Shown in pieces: positions 32,138 to 42,636 of a stretch of DNA of 53,998 nucleotides; position 1 is the stretch's first letter, and every line of letters begins with the position of its first letter. Position numbers and translations under genes: made by a program. This stretch comes from Porogramme epimiltina. Its lineage: Eukaryota > Basidiomycota > Agaricomycetes > Polyporales > Polyporaceae. Under the pieces are notes generated by a model. The model had not been told where the DNA came from. It worked only from the letters and a program-made list of their open reading frames with translations, and ran no database searches. The stretch covers positions 1-53,998 of the forward strand of contig FTLJ01000241.1 of assembly GCA_900155495.1 (NCBI GenBank), read 5' to 3'.

Positions 32138-33393
32138 ATGTCGGAAGCCCGCCCTCTCATAGTTATTGCAGGTGTCGGCGCTGGCGCAGGCAAGTGCGAT
32201 CCCGAGGTTTTCGTAAAACCAAACCTTTTACTCACTTCCTCTCACGTATATTACAACAGGAACTGGAGGCGCGACAGCGTGAGTCTCTTGCACAACGATT
32301 TACGACGAGTATTGACCGACGCTACTGTTGTGCAGCCGCATATTTGCGAAATCGGGATACCGCGTCGCGCTCATCGCGCGCAGCCCGGACAACCTTCAGA
32401 AGCTCGTCAACGAGCTTAATGCTAACGGCGGCGAGGCAAGCCGTGCTTCTTCCAATCGTCGCTTATAGGATTGACCGTTCCTGCGACTAGGCCGCCGGGT
32501 TCGTCGCCAAATCGTACAGCTACGAGGACACGACCGCGGCGTTCGCGCCCATCCTGACGCACGCGTGGCCCTCGGGCGGTGCGACCGAGCTCCGCGTCGC
32601 GGTGCACAATATTGCGTTCACACAGCGGGGGCCGTTCTTCTCCGTCACGCCCGACGACCTGCGCGCCGCGGTGGACGTGAACGTGCACAGCGCGTTTGCG
32701 TTCGCGCGCGCGGCGATCGAGGCGTTCCGGCAGAACGGACTCGACGCGAAGGGGAAGCGAGGCACGCTCATCTTCACGGGTGCGACGGGCAGCTTGCGGG
32801 GGAACGTGACGACGAGCGCGTTCTCTGCGGGCAAGTTCGCGTTGCGGTCGTTGAGCCAGAGCCTGAATAAGGAGTTCGGGAAGGAGAACATTCATGTAAG
32901 TATTTCATACCTCAGAGCTAGACAGGAACTTGGTACTGATAAAACACATTGGTGGTTTAGGTAGCTCATGTGAGTCATCGCGTGTGATGGAGGGCATATT
33001 TCTTTCAATTGACCAAACCTTTCCTGCAGGCTATCATCGACGGGCGTAAGTGATGACGCATTGAGACGCTTTACGATGCTTACGCGTGAATTAGCGATCA
33101 TGACGCCATTGATGCAGGAGAGGCTCCCCAAGGACTTCACCAAGGATTGGGACACCAACCCGGATATCCGCCTTAGCCCTGATAGCATTGCAGCTGTACG
33201 TCTACTCCTCGCATTCCGTTCTATGTGATACATCGACGACTATCTTACTTCGCGGCCACTAGAGCTACATGTACTTGGCGAACCAGGACCGCTCTGCATT
33301 GACTTGGGAACTCGACTGTGCGTATTTGATCATTACACGAGAGCGCTGCGCTAATGACTGCGGGCAGTGCGCGCTGCCCATGAGAAGTGGTGA
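32138..33393 (+). CDS. short-chain dehydrogenase/reductase 2, atypical
   Basis: Nine exons (32138-32189, 32260-32278, 32336-32435, 32491-32895, 32961-32969, 33032-33047, 33095-33195, 33263-33317, 33368-33393) give 260 aa, the same length as SDR1. Motifs: AGVGAGAGTGG for the cofactor, IFTGATGS with the triad serine, and AFSAGK where Phe again replaces the catalytic Tyr. The end is DLRAAHEKW. Two introns use GC donors (GCAAGT at 32190 and GCAAGC at 32436) with normal AG ends. The 25-nt exon 5 of SDR1 is split here into a 9-nt exon coding Val-Ala-His and a 16-nt exon by an extra 62-bp intron. All junctions keep the frame, so the gene appears functional. Confidence 0.87.
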
Positions 33394-33697
33394 ACACTGG
33401 AACCAGGACTCTTTGTACCGTGTGTAATGCGCTCACGCTACGGTACCAGAGGGAAGGGCAATCTTCATCGTGTAACGGCGTGGACAGGCGCTGGATATTT
33501 TACAAGAGGCGTTAACACGCCAAGGTGTAGCGGCATCATACGAAATTGGCGAAGAGGATCGAGGTATATACAAGTTTCGAGTACGTATGGTAAACCCTAT
33601 AGACATGCCTGGGCCCATTCTGTATAGTCCCTAGGCCGGCACCTGTTATGCAGTACTGTCAATTAATCAAGCATGGTAGGACCAATAGGCCAACTAC
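33394..33697. other. 3' flank, shared with the second F-box locus
   Basis: From about 33630 the sequence (CCGGCACCTGTTA, then AATCAAGCA) matches the region at about 37962, showing that the F-box duplication includes 3' flank. Confidence 0.6.
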
Positions 33698-35850
33698 TTA
33701 CTCCTCAAACGAACGGATGCTCGAAGCGTCTACGTACTCCATATCGTCCACGGCGCGTTCCACGGCATTCACGGACTCGTCTGCGAGTTTGCCACCGGGG
33801 GATGCGTGTAACAGGTGGAGAGTGAGTGCCTTCAGCCGTGCTCCCATTTTCGCGCGTTGTTGTAAGCACGCGGCCATTTCCAGGAAAAGACTCTTCGTCC
33901 CGTAGACGCCTGCCCGGGTCGGGTACCCCCTACAGACGAAAGCGATTGTGGTCAGGCGAGGACATGCGACCTTTGCGACTTCCTGTGAGTCTTCGTTCGC
34001 TACAGAGGCATCGGTGAGACCCATGAAGAGCTCGTCCGCCTTGCCATATCCGATCAGGGCGAGGGTCTCGAGAAGGGGGAATGCCCTGAACAGGTCCCGC
34101 CAGTGGTCGTCGCCGGAATTGGTGAGGTGTCCTTTGACGGTGATCCGTGTGAGGGGCGCTCCCGAAAGCGTAACGCGGAGGTCATAGAGACCGTCAATGG
34201 TTGAGCCCCCCATCCGCGAGGTGATTGTTGCATTAGCGAAGAGTTGAACTTGAGGGAAACCACGCTCGTCGCGTTCTGAAGGCGAAACTGCGGTTGTCCA
34301 GCCCTGCACGCAATACTCTGTATCCGTTGTGAGCTGTGCGTCGACCACATTTGAGACGATCGGGAACACTTGCACCTCTCCATCGGAAGGTTGTACAAGA
34401 CTGTGGTAGATAAACAGATCTGGGTCCGGTATGCCATCGAGGGGTTCCAAAATAACACCGATATTGAGTTGCGTACGTGGGTTGAGAGCGATCCCTGCCA
34501 AGAAATTGGAGGTGTGAACGACGTCATGGTACTCCAGTGACAGCCTAGCCAACGAAGGAAGTGCCGCCAGTAAACTTCTCTCCTCCTCGGCCAACGTCTT
34601 CGGTACTCCGGAAAGATTTTGGAGGAATAAAGAAAGAGAGAGCTCTTGTAGACCTGGGCTCACAGCAAGGCATGCTATGAACTCATTTAGAGTGGATGCG
34701 ATCGTACAGTCGGAGAGGGAAAGCGTGCGTAGACGCGAATATATTGTTGGATCGCTTGGCGCCACGGAACTACCGAGAGACAACGATTTGAGCCTCGGAA
34801 ACCGGTCTGTGGAGAGAAAAAGGTCCATGCGAGGGAAAGACCGTCCGCCGTCGATCATGTGGTCTAGACTCAACTCCGGATACGTGTTTAAGTTGACCAG
34901 ACGGGGCATGGGTGAGTCGTTGAGGAGGTTGCTGAGAGTATCCATCGAGAAACCTAGTCGAACAGCGCAGGGATAATAATGTATGCTCCGTATACGATAT
35001 ACCTGCGATTTCAGGAGGTCAACCACCTCTTCGTCGAAGTCAGATCCACATCTGGGAAGAAGGACGTGTAATGCCGTTTCTGAGGAGCGATGTACTGTAA
35101 GGTGGAGCCAGGGTAGCGGGCACCTAGCGTCGACGACACGCCAAAGCATCGGAGTTGCAACGATTACTTCTCGCCACGCACGACAGACCAGCATTAACTC
35201 AAGCCATGTTGTGTCTCTATTCCATATGGCATCTGTTTCCATTGCCGTTATGCAAGACGCATTCTCCGCGATAAGATCGAAGATGTCCGTGAGGATTTCG
35301 TTGGGAAGGCGGCTGATGGGAAGGGTCCTGTTCCAAGTGTCGTACAGCTCCCGACGTTTTTCTGCGAGCAACTTCTCGGCCGCCTCTATTTCCGCTATGC
35401 CCGCCCGAACGGCGTCGCGAGTGGCACATGGTGGCAATGACGAAGTTGTAGTGGGAGGAAGCATGGGGATCTGGTGGAGTAATGTATCAGTTACTTGTGC
35501 ATACGAGATTTATGGGTACCGTACGGGTTTATTCGACCAAGTTCAACGCCAGTGTTGATGCTCCTTGACCACGTTGACGTTCGCGTTGAAGCAACAAATC
35601 ATTGACGCTGGGCAATGATTAATGAAGAGCCATTTTTAATCTCCGCTCCGCACTCCGCCGAAAGGTGGGGCGCTTCTTTGAACCCAATTGAGCGCTCCAT
35701 AACGAGCCTTTCAGAGTACTTCTAGCTATAGTATTGTTACAAGGTGAGACGGACAACACAACAAGGATGCGTTCGTCAGTTAAAACCGCATGAGGTTCAT
35801 TCTACTAGCTACAGTGGCTCATATACTAATACAATACCAGCCAGGGCACC
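33630..35850 (-). repeat. duplicated F-box locus, copy 1
   Basis: Duplicated with 37960-40125. Homology includes the 3' flank, the whole F-box gene and about 350 bp of 5' flank: GGGGATCTGGT next to the start codon, CAACGCCAGTGT near 35550 and 39880, and TTTATATACTA-like words near 35820 and 40100. Confidence 0.85.
33698..35464 (-). CDS. F-box protein C (duplicate pair)
   Basis: Single-exon frame of 588 aa. A short lead and a helical segment (AAEKLLAEKRRELYDTW) are followed by an F-box (ISRLPNEILTDIFDLIAEN). The second half of the box (LELMLVCRAWREVIVATP) comes next, then leucine-rich-like strands. The C-terminal third (from GYGKADELFMGLTDASVAN) is almost identical to protein D. The region between about residues 120 and 230 is strongly diverged from D. 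Probably the substrate-binding subunit of an SCF ligase. No stop or frameshift. Confidence 0.87.
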   Translation of the reverse strand: MLPPTTTSSLPPCATRDAVRAGIAEIEAAEKLLAEKRRELYDTWNRTLPISRLPNEILTDIFDLIAENASCITAMETDAIWNRDTTWLELMLVCRAWREVIVATPMLWRVVDARCPLPWLHLTVHRSSETALHVLLPRCGSDFDEEVVDLLKSQVYRIRSIHYYPCAVRLGFSMDTLSNLLNDSPMPRLVNLNTYPELSLDHMIDGGRSFPRMDLFLSTDRFPRLKSLSLGSSVAPSDPTIYSRLRTLSLSDCTIASTLNEFIACLAVSPGLQELSLSLFLQNLSGVPKTLAEEERSLLAALPSLARLSLEYHDVVHTSNFLAGIALNPRTQLNIGVILEPLDGIPDPDLFIYHSLVQPSDGEVQVFPIVSNVVDAQLTTDTEYCVQGWTTAVSPSERDERGFPQVQLFANATITSRMGGSTIDGLYDLRVTLSGAPLTRITVKGHLTNSGDDHWRDLFRAFPLLETLALIGYGKADELFMGLTDASVANEDSQEVAKVACPRLTTIAFVCRGYPTRAGVYGTKSLFLEMAACLQQRAKMGARLKALTLHLLHASPGGKLADESVNAVERAVDDMEYVDASSIRSFEE

Positions 35851-36663
35851 ACGTGGTCCGCGACACAATTTCGCCTGGCCAGCAAATGTGCGTGCTCTTT
35901 AAAATAGAACCTGGTATAGAGAGTACAAGAGACGGTGTCGCTTCGCTTCGCCTCATCAAAGGTCATCTAAGATAAATTGGCTTTATGATACTACAGTATG
36001 TGGTAAAGAAATCATGACACCCCCGAAGGCAACAGGTTAACATGGATGTTCTTCGTGAGCAAGTTGCTCTCAGCGCAAACACACCACGGTGCTAGGCTGA
36101 GATTCTCGTGTGTACGTATCCCACTCAGTAACGAGGATGTAGTCGCGTATGTGTATTATTGCCAGCTTGGAATCATGACGGGAGAGGAGCGGGGGCAGAG
36201 GCCGAGACTGTGGGCACACACAATATCGGACGCGCAGTATCCGAAGTGGAGGGCTTCTTTCATCGGCGTCATCAACTAATCCGTTGAACGCGTTTAGTCT
36301 CGTACCAAGACGCAAGCAGTGGGATTTGTGCAGAACCTAGAACGCATTGGCGGAAATAGACTAACTAAACAGGTGCGGCTCGCGCAGCACTGATACAGGG
36401 CACGGGCAGGGACAGATGGGATAGAACGCGAATCCGAAGAAGTATGGGCAGCGTGCTGCGCGGACCGTGGGTTTGTCGATGTTGTGAGGGAGTCCACCGT
36501 TGCGCGCGTGGACGAATTCTAGCAGCGGATCATCCTCTCGAGCGTAGGTTTGAGGCGTTAGGATGGCGGTGACTGACGCTCCGTAGTCCGGACTTGTAAA
36601 CAACGGATAGGTAAACATCGCGTTTGACTCAGTGTAGTCGCTCTTTAAGTACTCACCTCGGGA
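35465..36663. other. 5' flank of F-box C and unassigned sequence
   Basis: The first 400 bp are duplicated upstream of F-box D. The rest (35850-36660) shows partly open minus-strand frames without a recognisable domain, and may contain the decayed 5' part of the glycosidase relic. Confidence 0.4.
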
Positions 36664-37764
36664 TAGTACGGCAAGTTTCACATGGAGATGTTCGTCCGGC
36701 ACAGCGCGCACTGGGCGCTCTGGAATAACTGGGACCTCCTCGACGCGGTACGTACGCCCGTTTCCTCGCGTCGTCCATCGCGCGCACACACGCAAGTTCT
36801 GGAGGGCTACGCGACCGACGCGCGCTGAAGATGACGGACCTGGTGGGGCGCTCCGCGCAGGGCGAGATCAACGAGTTGCTCATCTGGCAGCAGCCACACC
36901 CGCTCGTATTCGCCGAGTACGCGTACCGCACCCCGCCTGCACGCGCGGCGCTCGATGCATGGCGCGGGGGCGTGCGCGCAACGGCGGACTGGATGGCCGC
37001 ATACGCGCGGCGGAGCGCGACGACGCGCGCGTTCGACCTCGGCCCGCCGATGCACGTCGTGAGCCGGCGAGGACACGGCGCAGGATGCGAAGCGCATACC
37101 GGCGTTCAAGCTTGTTTATTGGCCCTTCGCGATCGGGCGCGTGGGGATGTGGATGTTCGCGCCTCGGAGAAGGTGCCGAAGGCGAGGATGGAGGTCAGGG
37201 GCAACTTTGTGCCACTCCGAGCCCTGTCGAGGATGGGCTGTATGTGGTCTAAAAGGGGGTCCCTAGCGACTTCTGGGACACACCGACGTATACGAACGAT
37301 CACCCTGTGTTGGTGGGCTTTTACGACTGGCTTCCGCACTGAACGGCAGACGTGAACCTCGACATGGCGAAGGCGACAGCGGAGAAAGTGTGGGCGAGCT
37401 GGAACATAAACAATTGTTGGGGGTCAGTGTGTGAGATCTTATCGCGGAGGAAGCGGCGTGAAACTGACCGACACGCGCCATTCGCAGGTGGGACTTCCCG
37501 ATGCTCGCCATATCCGCTGCGCGCAACGGAGAGACAGGAAAGGCGATATATTGGCTATTGAACCCCCTGTTCGAGTTCGACGATTTTGGCATGCCACTGG
37601 TAGGCGGAGTTAGAGTGTCCACTCCGTACTTCCCAGGGTCCGGTACGCTGTTCTATGCTGTCGCGATGATGGCTCGAGGGTGGGACGGGAGTCAGGAGGC
37701 CACGCCACGGTTTCTGGAGGATGGGAGGAAGGTCCTTGTAGAGGGTACGAGCTCAGCCTTGTGA
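36664..37764 (+). pseudogene. six-hairpin glycosidase-like relic
   Basis: The plus strand holds successive pieces of a secreted agaricomycete six-hairpin glycosidase-type protein in the right order. They are HMEMFVRHSAHWALWNNWD, GEINELLIWQQPHPLVFAEY, LGPPMHVVS, PAFKLVYW, VPSDFWDTPTYTNDHPVL and KATAEKVWASWNINNCWG. After an intron follow DFPMLAISAARNGETGK, FEFDDFGMP and STPYFPGSGTLFYAVAMM, up to TGA 37762-37764. Pieces lie in at least three frames. In-frame stops occur after GLYVV and after YDWLPH, and the junction before KMTDLVGRS lost bases. The 5' third is missing. The intact enzyme would act on plant or fungal cell-wall glycans, but the substrate of this subgroup is not known to me. Confidence 0.75.
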
Positions 37765-37959
37765 TCGTCATACCGCCACCTCTTCGTACGCGTGAGTCGC
37801 AACGGAAGGTTGAGGGCATAGATCAGGGGGCTACATCATTGAAGTTAGGCGCCCACACGAACACGAGCACACAAAGTCGCCGCATAATCTTTACTATATA
37901 GTTTATAGGGATGTGAAGTGCATAAGACAAATCCCGTAGTTACCGCCATTCAATATAGT

Positions 37960-40125
37960 CCGTATGCCGGCACCTGTTAAGCGATATTGTTAGCCAATCA
38001 AGCACGGTAAGACCAACAGCCCGCAGCTCACGTTTCATAGACATGGAGGTACTCGGCTTCCACATACTCCATATCGTCCACGGCGCATTCTACAGCGGCC
38101 ACGTACTCTTCTGCGACCTTATGTCCGGGGTTTTCGTGTTTCAGATGGAGGGTGAGTGTCTTCAGCCGCGCTCCTCTTTCCGCGCGCTGTTGTAGGCAAC
38201 GGGCCATTTTCCGGAAAAGACGCTTCGTCCCGTAGACGCCTGCCCGGGGCGGGTACGCACTACAGACGAAAGCGATTGTGGTCAGGCGAGGACATGCAAC
38301 CTTGGCAACTTCCTGTGAGTCTTCGTTCGCTACAGAGGCATCGGTGAGACCGATAAAGAGCTCGTCCGCCTTGCCATATCCGATGAGGACGAGGGTCTCG
38401 AGAAGGGGGAATGCCCTGAACAGGTCCTCCCAGTGGTCGTCGCCGGAATGGGTGAGGTATCCTTTGACGGTGATCCGTGTGAGGGGCGCTCCCGAAAGCG
38501 TAACGCGGAGGTCATAGAGACCGTCGATGGTTGAGCCCCTCGCCCGCGAGGTGAGCGTTTCGTTAGCGAAGAGTTGAACTTGAGGGAAACCACGCTTGTC
38601 GTGTCGTGAAGGCGAAACTGCAGTTGTCCAGCCCTGGACGCAATACTTTTCATCCGTTGTGAGCCGTGCGTCGACGACATTTGAGACGATTGGGAACACT
38701 TGCACCTCTCCCTCGGAAGGTTGTACAAGATTGTGGTAGAGAATCAGATCTGGGTACGGTATGCCATCGACGGGTCCCAAGATAACGCCGATATTGAGTT
38801 GCGTAAGGGGGTTGAGAGTGATCCCTGCCAGAAAGTTGGAGGTGTAAACGGCATTGTGGTACTCCAGCGACAGCCTAGCCAACGAAGGAAGTGCCGCCAG
38901 TAAACTTCTCTTCTTCTCTGCCAACGACCACGGCACTCCGGACAACTTGCTGAGGAAAGCAGAAAGAGAGAGCTCTTGTAAACTTGGGCTCGCCGCAAGG
39001 CATGCTATGAACTCGTCCAGAGTGAATGTGGTCGCACAGTCGGTGAGGGAAAGCGTATGTAGACGCGAATACAGCGTCAGATCCCTGGGTGCCACGAAAC
39101 CGTCGAGAGACAACGACTTGAGGCTCGGAAACCGGTCTGGCGAGAGACAAAAGCCCACGTGAAGGAGGTGCGCCCCGAACCCCATCCGGTGGGACAGACA
39201 TAACGCCGGAGTGAGGCTCAATTTCTCCAGAAGGGGCATGGGTGATTCGTCGAGGAAGTCGATGAAAGCACCTGGCGAAGAGCCCCGTATCGGATAGGTA
39301 CAGGAATCAATACAGAGGGTCCGTAGACGATATGCCTGCGACTGAAGGAGGGAAAATTGTGCTTCTTCGACGGAGGCGGAAGTGTTGCCGCGGAGGAAAA
39401 TGTGTAGTGCCGTTTCTGAGGATCGGTGAATAGCAAGACGAAGCCAGGGCAGTTGGCATCTAGCGTTGATGACACGCCAAAGCATCGGAGTTGCAACGAT
39501 TACTTCTCGCCACGCACGGCAAACCAGCATTAACCCGAGCCACGAGCTGCTCTTGATCCATTTGGCCTCTGTTTCCAATGAGGTAATGCAAGACGCATTC
39601 TCCGCGACAAGATCGAAGATGTTCGTGAGGATTTCGGTGGGAAGGCGGCTGATGGGAAGGGTCCTGTTCCAAGTGTTGTACAGCTTCCGACGTTTTTCTG
39701 CGAGCAACTTCTCGGCCGCCTCTATTTCGGCTATGCCCTCCCGAACGGCGTCGCGAGTGGCACATGGTGGCAAAGACGAAGTTGTAGTGGGAGGGAGCAT
39801 GGGGATCTGGTAGAGTATTTATCAGTTACTTGCGCATATGAAAAGTATGTGTACTGTACGTGTTTGTCTGACCAAGTTCAACGCCAGTGTCGATGCTCCT
39901 TGACCACGTCGACGTTCGCGTTGAATGCGACAAAATATTGACGCTGGGCAATGAAGACCTATTTTCAATCTCCGCTCCGCACTCCGCCCGAAGGTGGCGA
40001 AAACAATTGAGCGCAGGCTCTACAACAACTTCATCTATTGTAAGAAACAGTGCAAGGTGCTAGACGGATAGGATAGCGGGATTTTACTAGCTACAGTGGT
40101 TTATATACTAGTATAATACACGATA
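37960..40125 (-). repeat. duplicated F-box locus, copy 2
   Basis: Partner of 33630-35850, same orientation, with about 2.1 kb including the glycosidase relic between them. Confidence 0.85.
38028..39800 (-). CDS. F-box protein D (duplicate pair)
   Basis: Single-exon frame of 590 aa, paralogue of protein C. The N-terminal 110 residues (MLPPTTTSSLPPCATRD start; F-box ISRLPTEILTNIFDLVAEN) and the C-terminal 250 residues are highly similar to C. The middle (HIFLRGNTSASVEEAQ to GFGAHLLHVGFCLSPD) is poorly alignable and needs small gaps. Both genes keep full frames, so both are probably expressed. The likely role is the same as C, with a different recognition surface. Confidence 0.87.
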   Translation of the reverse strand: MLPPTTTSSLPPCATRDAVREGIAEIEAAEKLLAEKRRKLYNTWNRTLPISRLPTEILTNIFDLVAENASCITSLETEAKWIKSSSWLGLMLVCRAWREVIVATPMLWRVINARCQLPWLRLAIHRSSETALHIFLRGNTSASVEEAQFSLLQSQAYRLRTLCIDSCTYPIRGSSPGAFIDFLDESPMPLLEKLSLTPALCLSHRMGFGAHLLHVGFCLSPDRFPSLKSLSLDGFVAPRDLTLYSRLHTLSLTDCATTFTLDEFIACLAASPSLQELSLSAFLSKLSGVPWSLAEKKRSLLAALPSLARLSLEYHNAVYTSNFLAGITLNPLTQLNIGVILGPVDGIPYPDLILYHNLVQPSEGEVQVFPIVSNVVDARLTTDEKYCVQGWTTAVSPSRHDKRGFPQVQLFANETLTSRARGSTIDGLYDLRVTLSGAPLTRITVKGYLTHSGDDHWEDLFRAFPLLETLVLIGYGKADELFIGLTDASVANEDSQEVAKVACPRLTTIAFVCSAYPPRAGVYGTKRLFRKMARCLQQRAERGARLKTLTLHLKHENPGHKVAEEYVAAVECAVDDMEYVEAEYLHVYET

Positions 40126-41733
40126 GGAGCGAGTCCAGTCGAAGAAGCCACTGAGTGCTTGCGGGTTGAAGGAATAGTAGGCAGGGTTTGTCTGGATCCG
40201 CTGTCAGACTAGCTATGAAAGTCTTCGAGATGAAAAACAAGATGACAGCCTTCTCTGATGGCCGGACTCAGCGCTGAGATTGAGCGATTATCCGAAAGGA
40301 TGACGACATACATAGCGAGGTGCACTCGACATTGACGTCGACGCGCGATGTCATTGGCAAACGTCTATCGTGAATCGAAGGTTACCGCGTTGCTGGCCTA
40401 CGTTGAGAGCGTCGTAACGGTTGTGGGGCTGGGGGTGGTGCAAATCTATGCTGTCCACGGGAATGGCAGGTCAGGCAGAGCTAGTGCCCCGTGGAGAAAG
40501 TGACAGCCGCCAACAGCGCGCGCCGGGCCAAGAGCTCGGAGGGCAGCCTGCATGACGTCCTGTAAGTGTCTGTCCATTCCTCCGTTATGGAGACGTCCCA
40601 GGAAGCTGCTCGTACCTTGTGGTCGTTGCACCGCTCTCCCAGAAAGGCCGCGTAGGAGACGTCTTGTTGTTCAAGGGCCGACAAGTCTCCGCCGGCCGGT
40701 GGCGGTGGCGAACGTGTACGAAGACGGCTGACCAAAGGACGTTATTGGTCGGGCGCGCTACTTTGTCAATGGTCCATGGACGTCGGCGAGTTGCTCAGCC
40801 TCCGGCCCGGATATGCAAACCACTCCGACGCCAGTGTGCACGCCTGCCGAGGCCTGTCAGTCCCCCTGATCGAGCGTGGTGAAAACTGGATGCGGTGCGG
40901 ATCATACACCGCGGGGAGGCCATTGCGGGTGGGCCGTCCGTCAGATGGTCTGTATCCACGTCCTGAAGAAGGATTAAGAGATGAATCGATGACGGGCGGC
41001 ATTTGATAGAAGAGTGATCAACGTACCGAGCGGGATCAAAGTGGGATACGACCGCACGCTTGCCATGCTACTCCGTGCTTTGCGGAGTGCTTTTATTAGC
41101 CCGTGAAAACACGAGGGTTTTTCTACAACTGTGTACGGTCAATGAACAGCTACGAAACTCAGAACTCATGAGGGTACCTGGAAATTTTCTAATGTTAGAA
41201 AGACGTCGGCTATCGAGGGCGCTGGTGAATAGACGATCGGTGCCGGACTGAGTTGAATCATGTCGCCTCGACGCTGTGCTGGAGGTCGGTGCATCGGTGC
41301 ATCATGCGGTGCGCAATATACACGCACATGAGGTGGCGGGTGCTGTCAACCCGAGCCGCCAACAGAACAGCGCGGCGTCGAGGGAAAGAGCGCGCCCCGA
41401 GTTGGGGACGCACCCGCCGAAAGCGGCTTGGCGTGCCCTGGGAAAATGGGCGTCTAAGGATATTTGGGCGGTGCCGGGCTCCTGGAAAAGGAAGAATTGA
41501 TCGTCGATCCATTGGCGCGCGTCGTCAAGGCGTGAATTTGACACTTCGCATCCAGCCACCAACATTTCTGTCCCTCGCCCCAGCCGTCCCTCGCTTCGGC
41601 CGGCGTGATGTCAGCGCCCGCCAACGGCCCTCGCCTTATAATCACCAACGCCATGTCTCAGGATGTCAGGATCCTTGTCCTCTTTTCGACCCCCACCCCC
41701 GCCTCCTGCTTCCCCTCCTAAGCCGCCCCGACA
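40126..41733. other. 1.6-kb stretch with no confident gene
   Basis: A minus-strand pair of putative exons (LSALEQQDVSYAAFLGERC up to 40618, then DVMQAALRALGPARAVGG from about 40559, joined by a plausible 58-bp intron) could be a fragment of an unknown gene. Its start and context are unclear. The last 150 bp are the CT-rich 5' region of the next gene. Confidence 0.35.
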
Positions 41734-42636
41734 ATGTACGCTCTCACTGTCGTTTCCGTTGCGCTTCTCGCTGGCCAGGGTACGTGAACCAGCGATGTCT
41801 TGATTGCAGTTGTGCCTGACTCGACGCCAATATGACATAGCCGCTGCCGCGTCCGCCTTCCTCCCCCGGTCGCTCTTCCCCAGGCAGCTTACTTCCTCCG
41901 ATGTCCCAACTCAGGTCAGTCGCGCATTCGACGGCGAATATCCCTAGACATTCGTTACTCATGTTTCCCAACAGTGCCAATCGGTGTGCGACCCCGTCAT
42001 AACAGCGCTTGACGTAAGTTCCCTTTCGCCTCGCCCGACCCCGTCTCCGAACTCACTGAGGTCATTTTAGACCTGCACAACCATCGCCTGCATCTGCGCA
42101 AGCTCAGTAAACACGGGCCTCTACAACTGCCTGGAGTGCGGCCTCGCTCTTGAGCCAGATTCCGCCCTCATGGCTGAGGCCCAGAGCTCCCTGACTGGTG
42201 TGTGCTTCTCTAGCCTTCCATCGTCTCCTATCCTCACCTCAATCGACCCCGTGCAGAGTACGAGAGCTCCTGCGCGGCAGGCGGTGTCTCCGTCACCTCG
42301 CTTACGCTCACGCTCCCCGCCGCGGCCGCCTCCGCGTCCGCCTCCGGGAGCGCCGCCCCCATCTCGGGATCGGCCTCCGCGACCGCGACATTCTCGGACC
42401 CATTCTCGTTCACCGACTCCGATACCGACATCTTCGAGTCGACAGCGGCGGCGGGCACGACAGCGGGCGCGACGGCGGCGCAGACCGCGGACACCACGAC
42501 TACGACTTCAGGCACGAGCGATTCGGGCGTGACGAACCCGCTCGCGACGAAGAGCGGCGACGCGCGGGGCCTCGGTGCGTCGCTCGTGGGCGCGGTGGGC
42601 GCGTTTGGTGTGGCATTCATTACGCTTGCGCTTTGA
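41734..42636 (+). CDS. secreted eight-cysteine CFEM-like, GPI-type protein
   Basis: Five exons (41734-41779, 41841-41914, 41975-42013, 42071-42197, 42257-42636) give 221 aa. A signal peptide (MYALTVVSVALLAGQAAAAS) is followed by exactly eight cysteines at residues 41, 45, 55, 60, 62, 73, 76 and 101. This resembles fungal CFEM domains in number and in the CxxxC and CxC elements. A 100-residue Ser/Thr/Ala-rich stalk and a hydrophobic C-terminus (LVGAVGAFGVAFITLAL) at the stop suggest a GPI anchor. CFEM proteins act in heme or iron capture and cell-wall structure; the key CFEM Asp is not clearly assignable, so heme binding is unproven here. Confidence 0.8.

Noticed and set aside
32422..32895. 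Long minus-strand frame opposite SDR2
   Set aside because: Mirror of a GC-rich exon; the plus strand has all SDR motifs.
40441..41002. Possible minus-strand gene with one intron
   Set aside because: Only two short exons, no recognisable domain and no convincing start.
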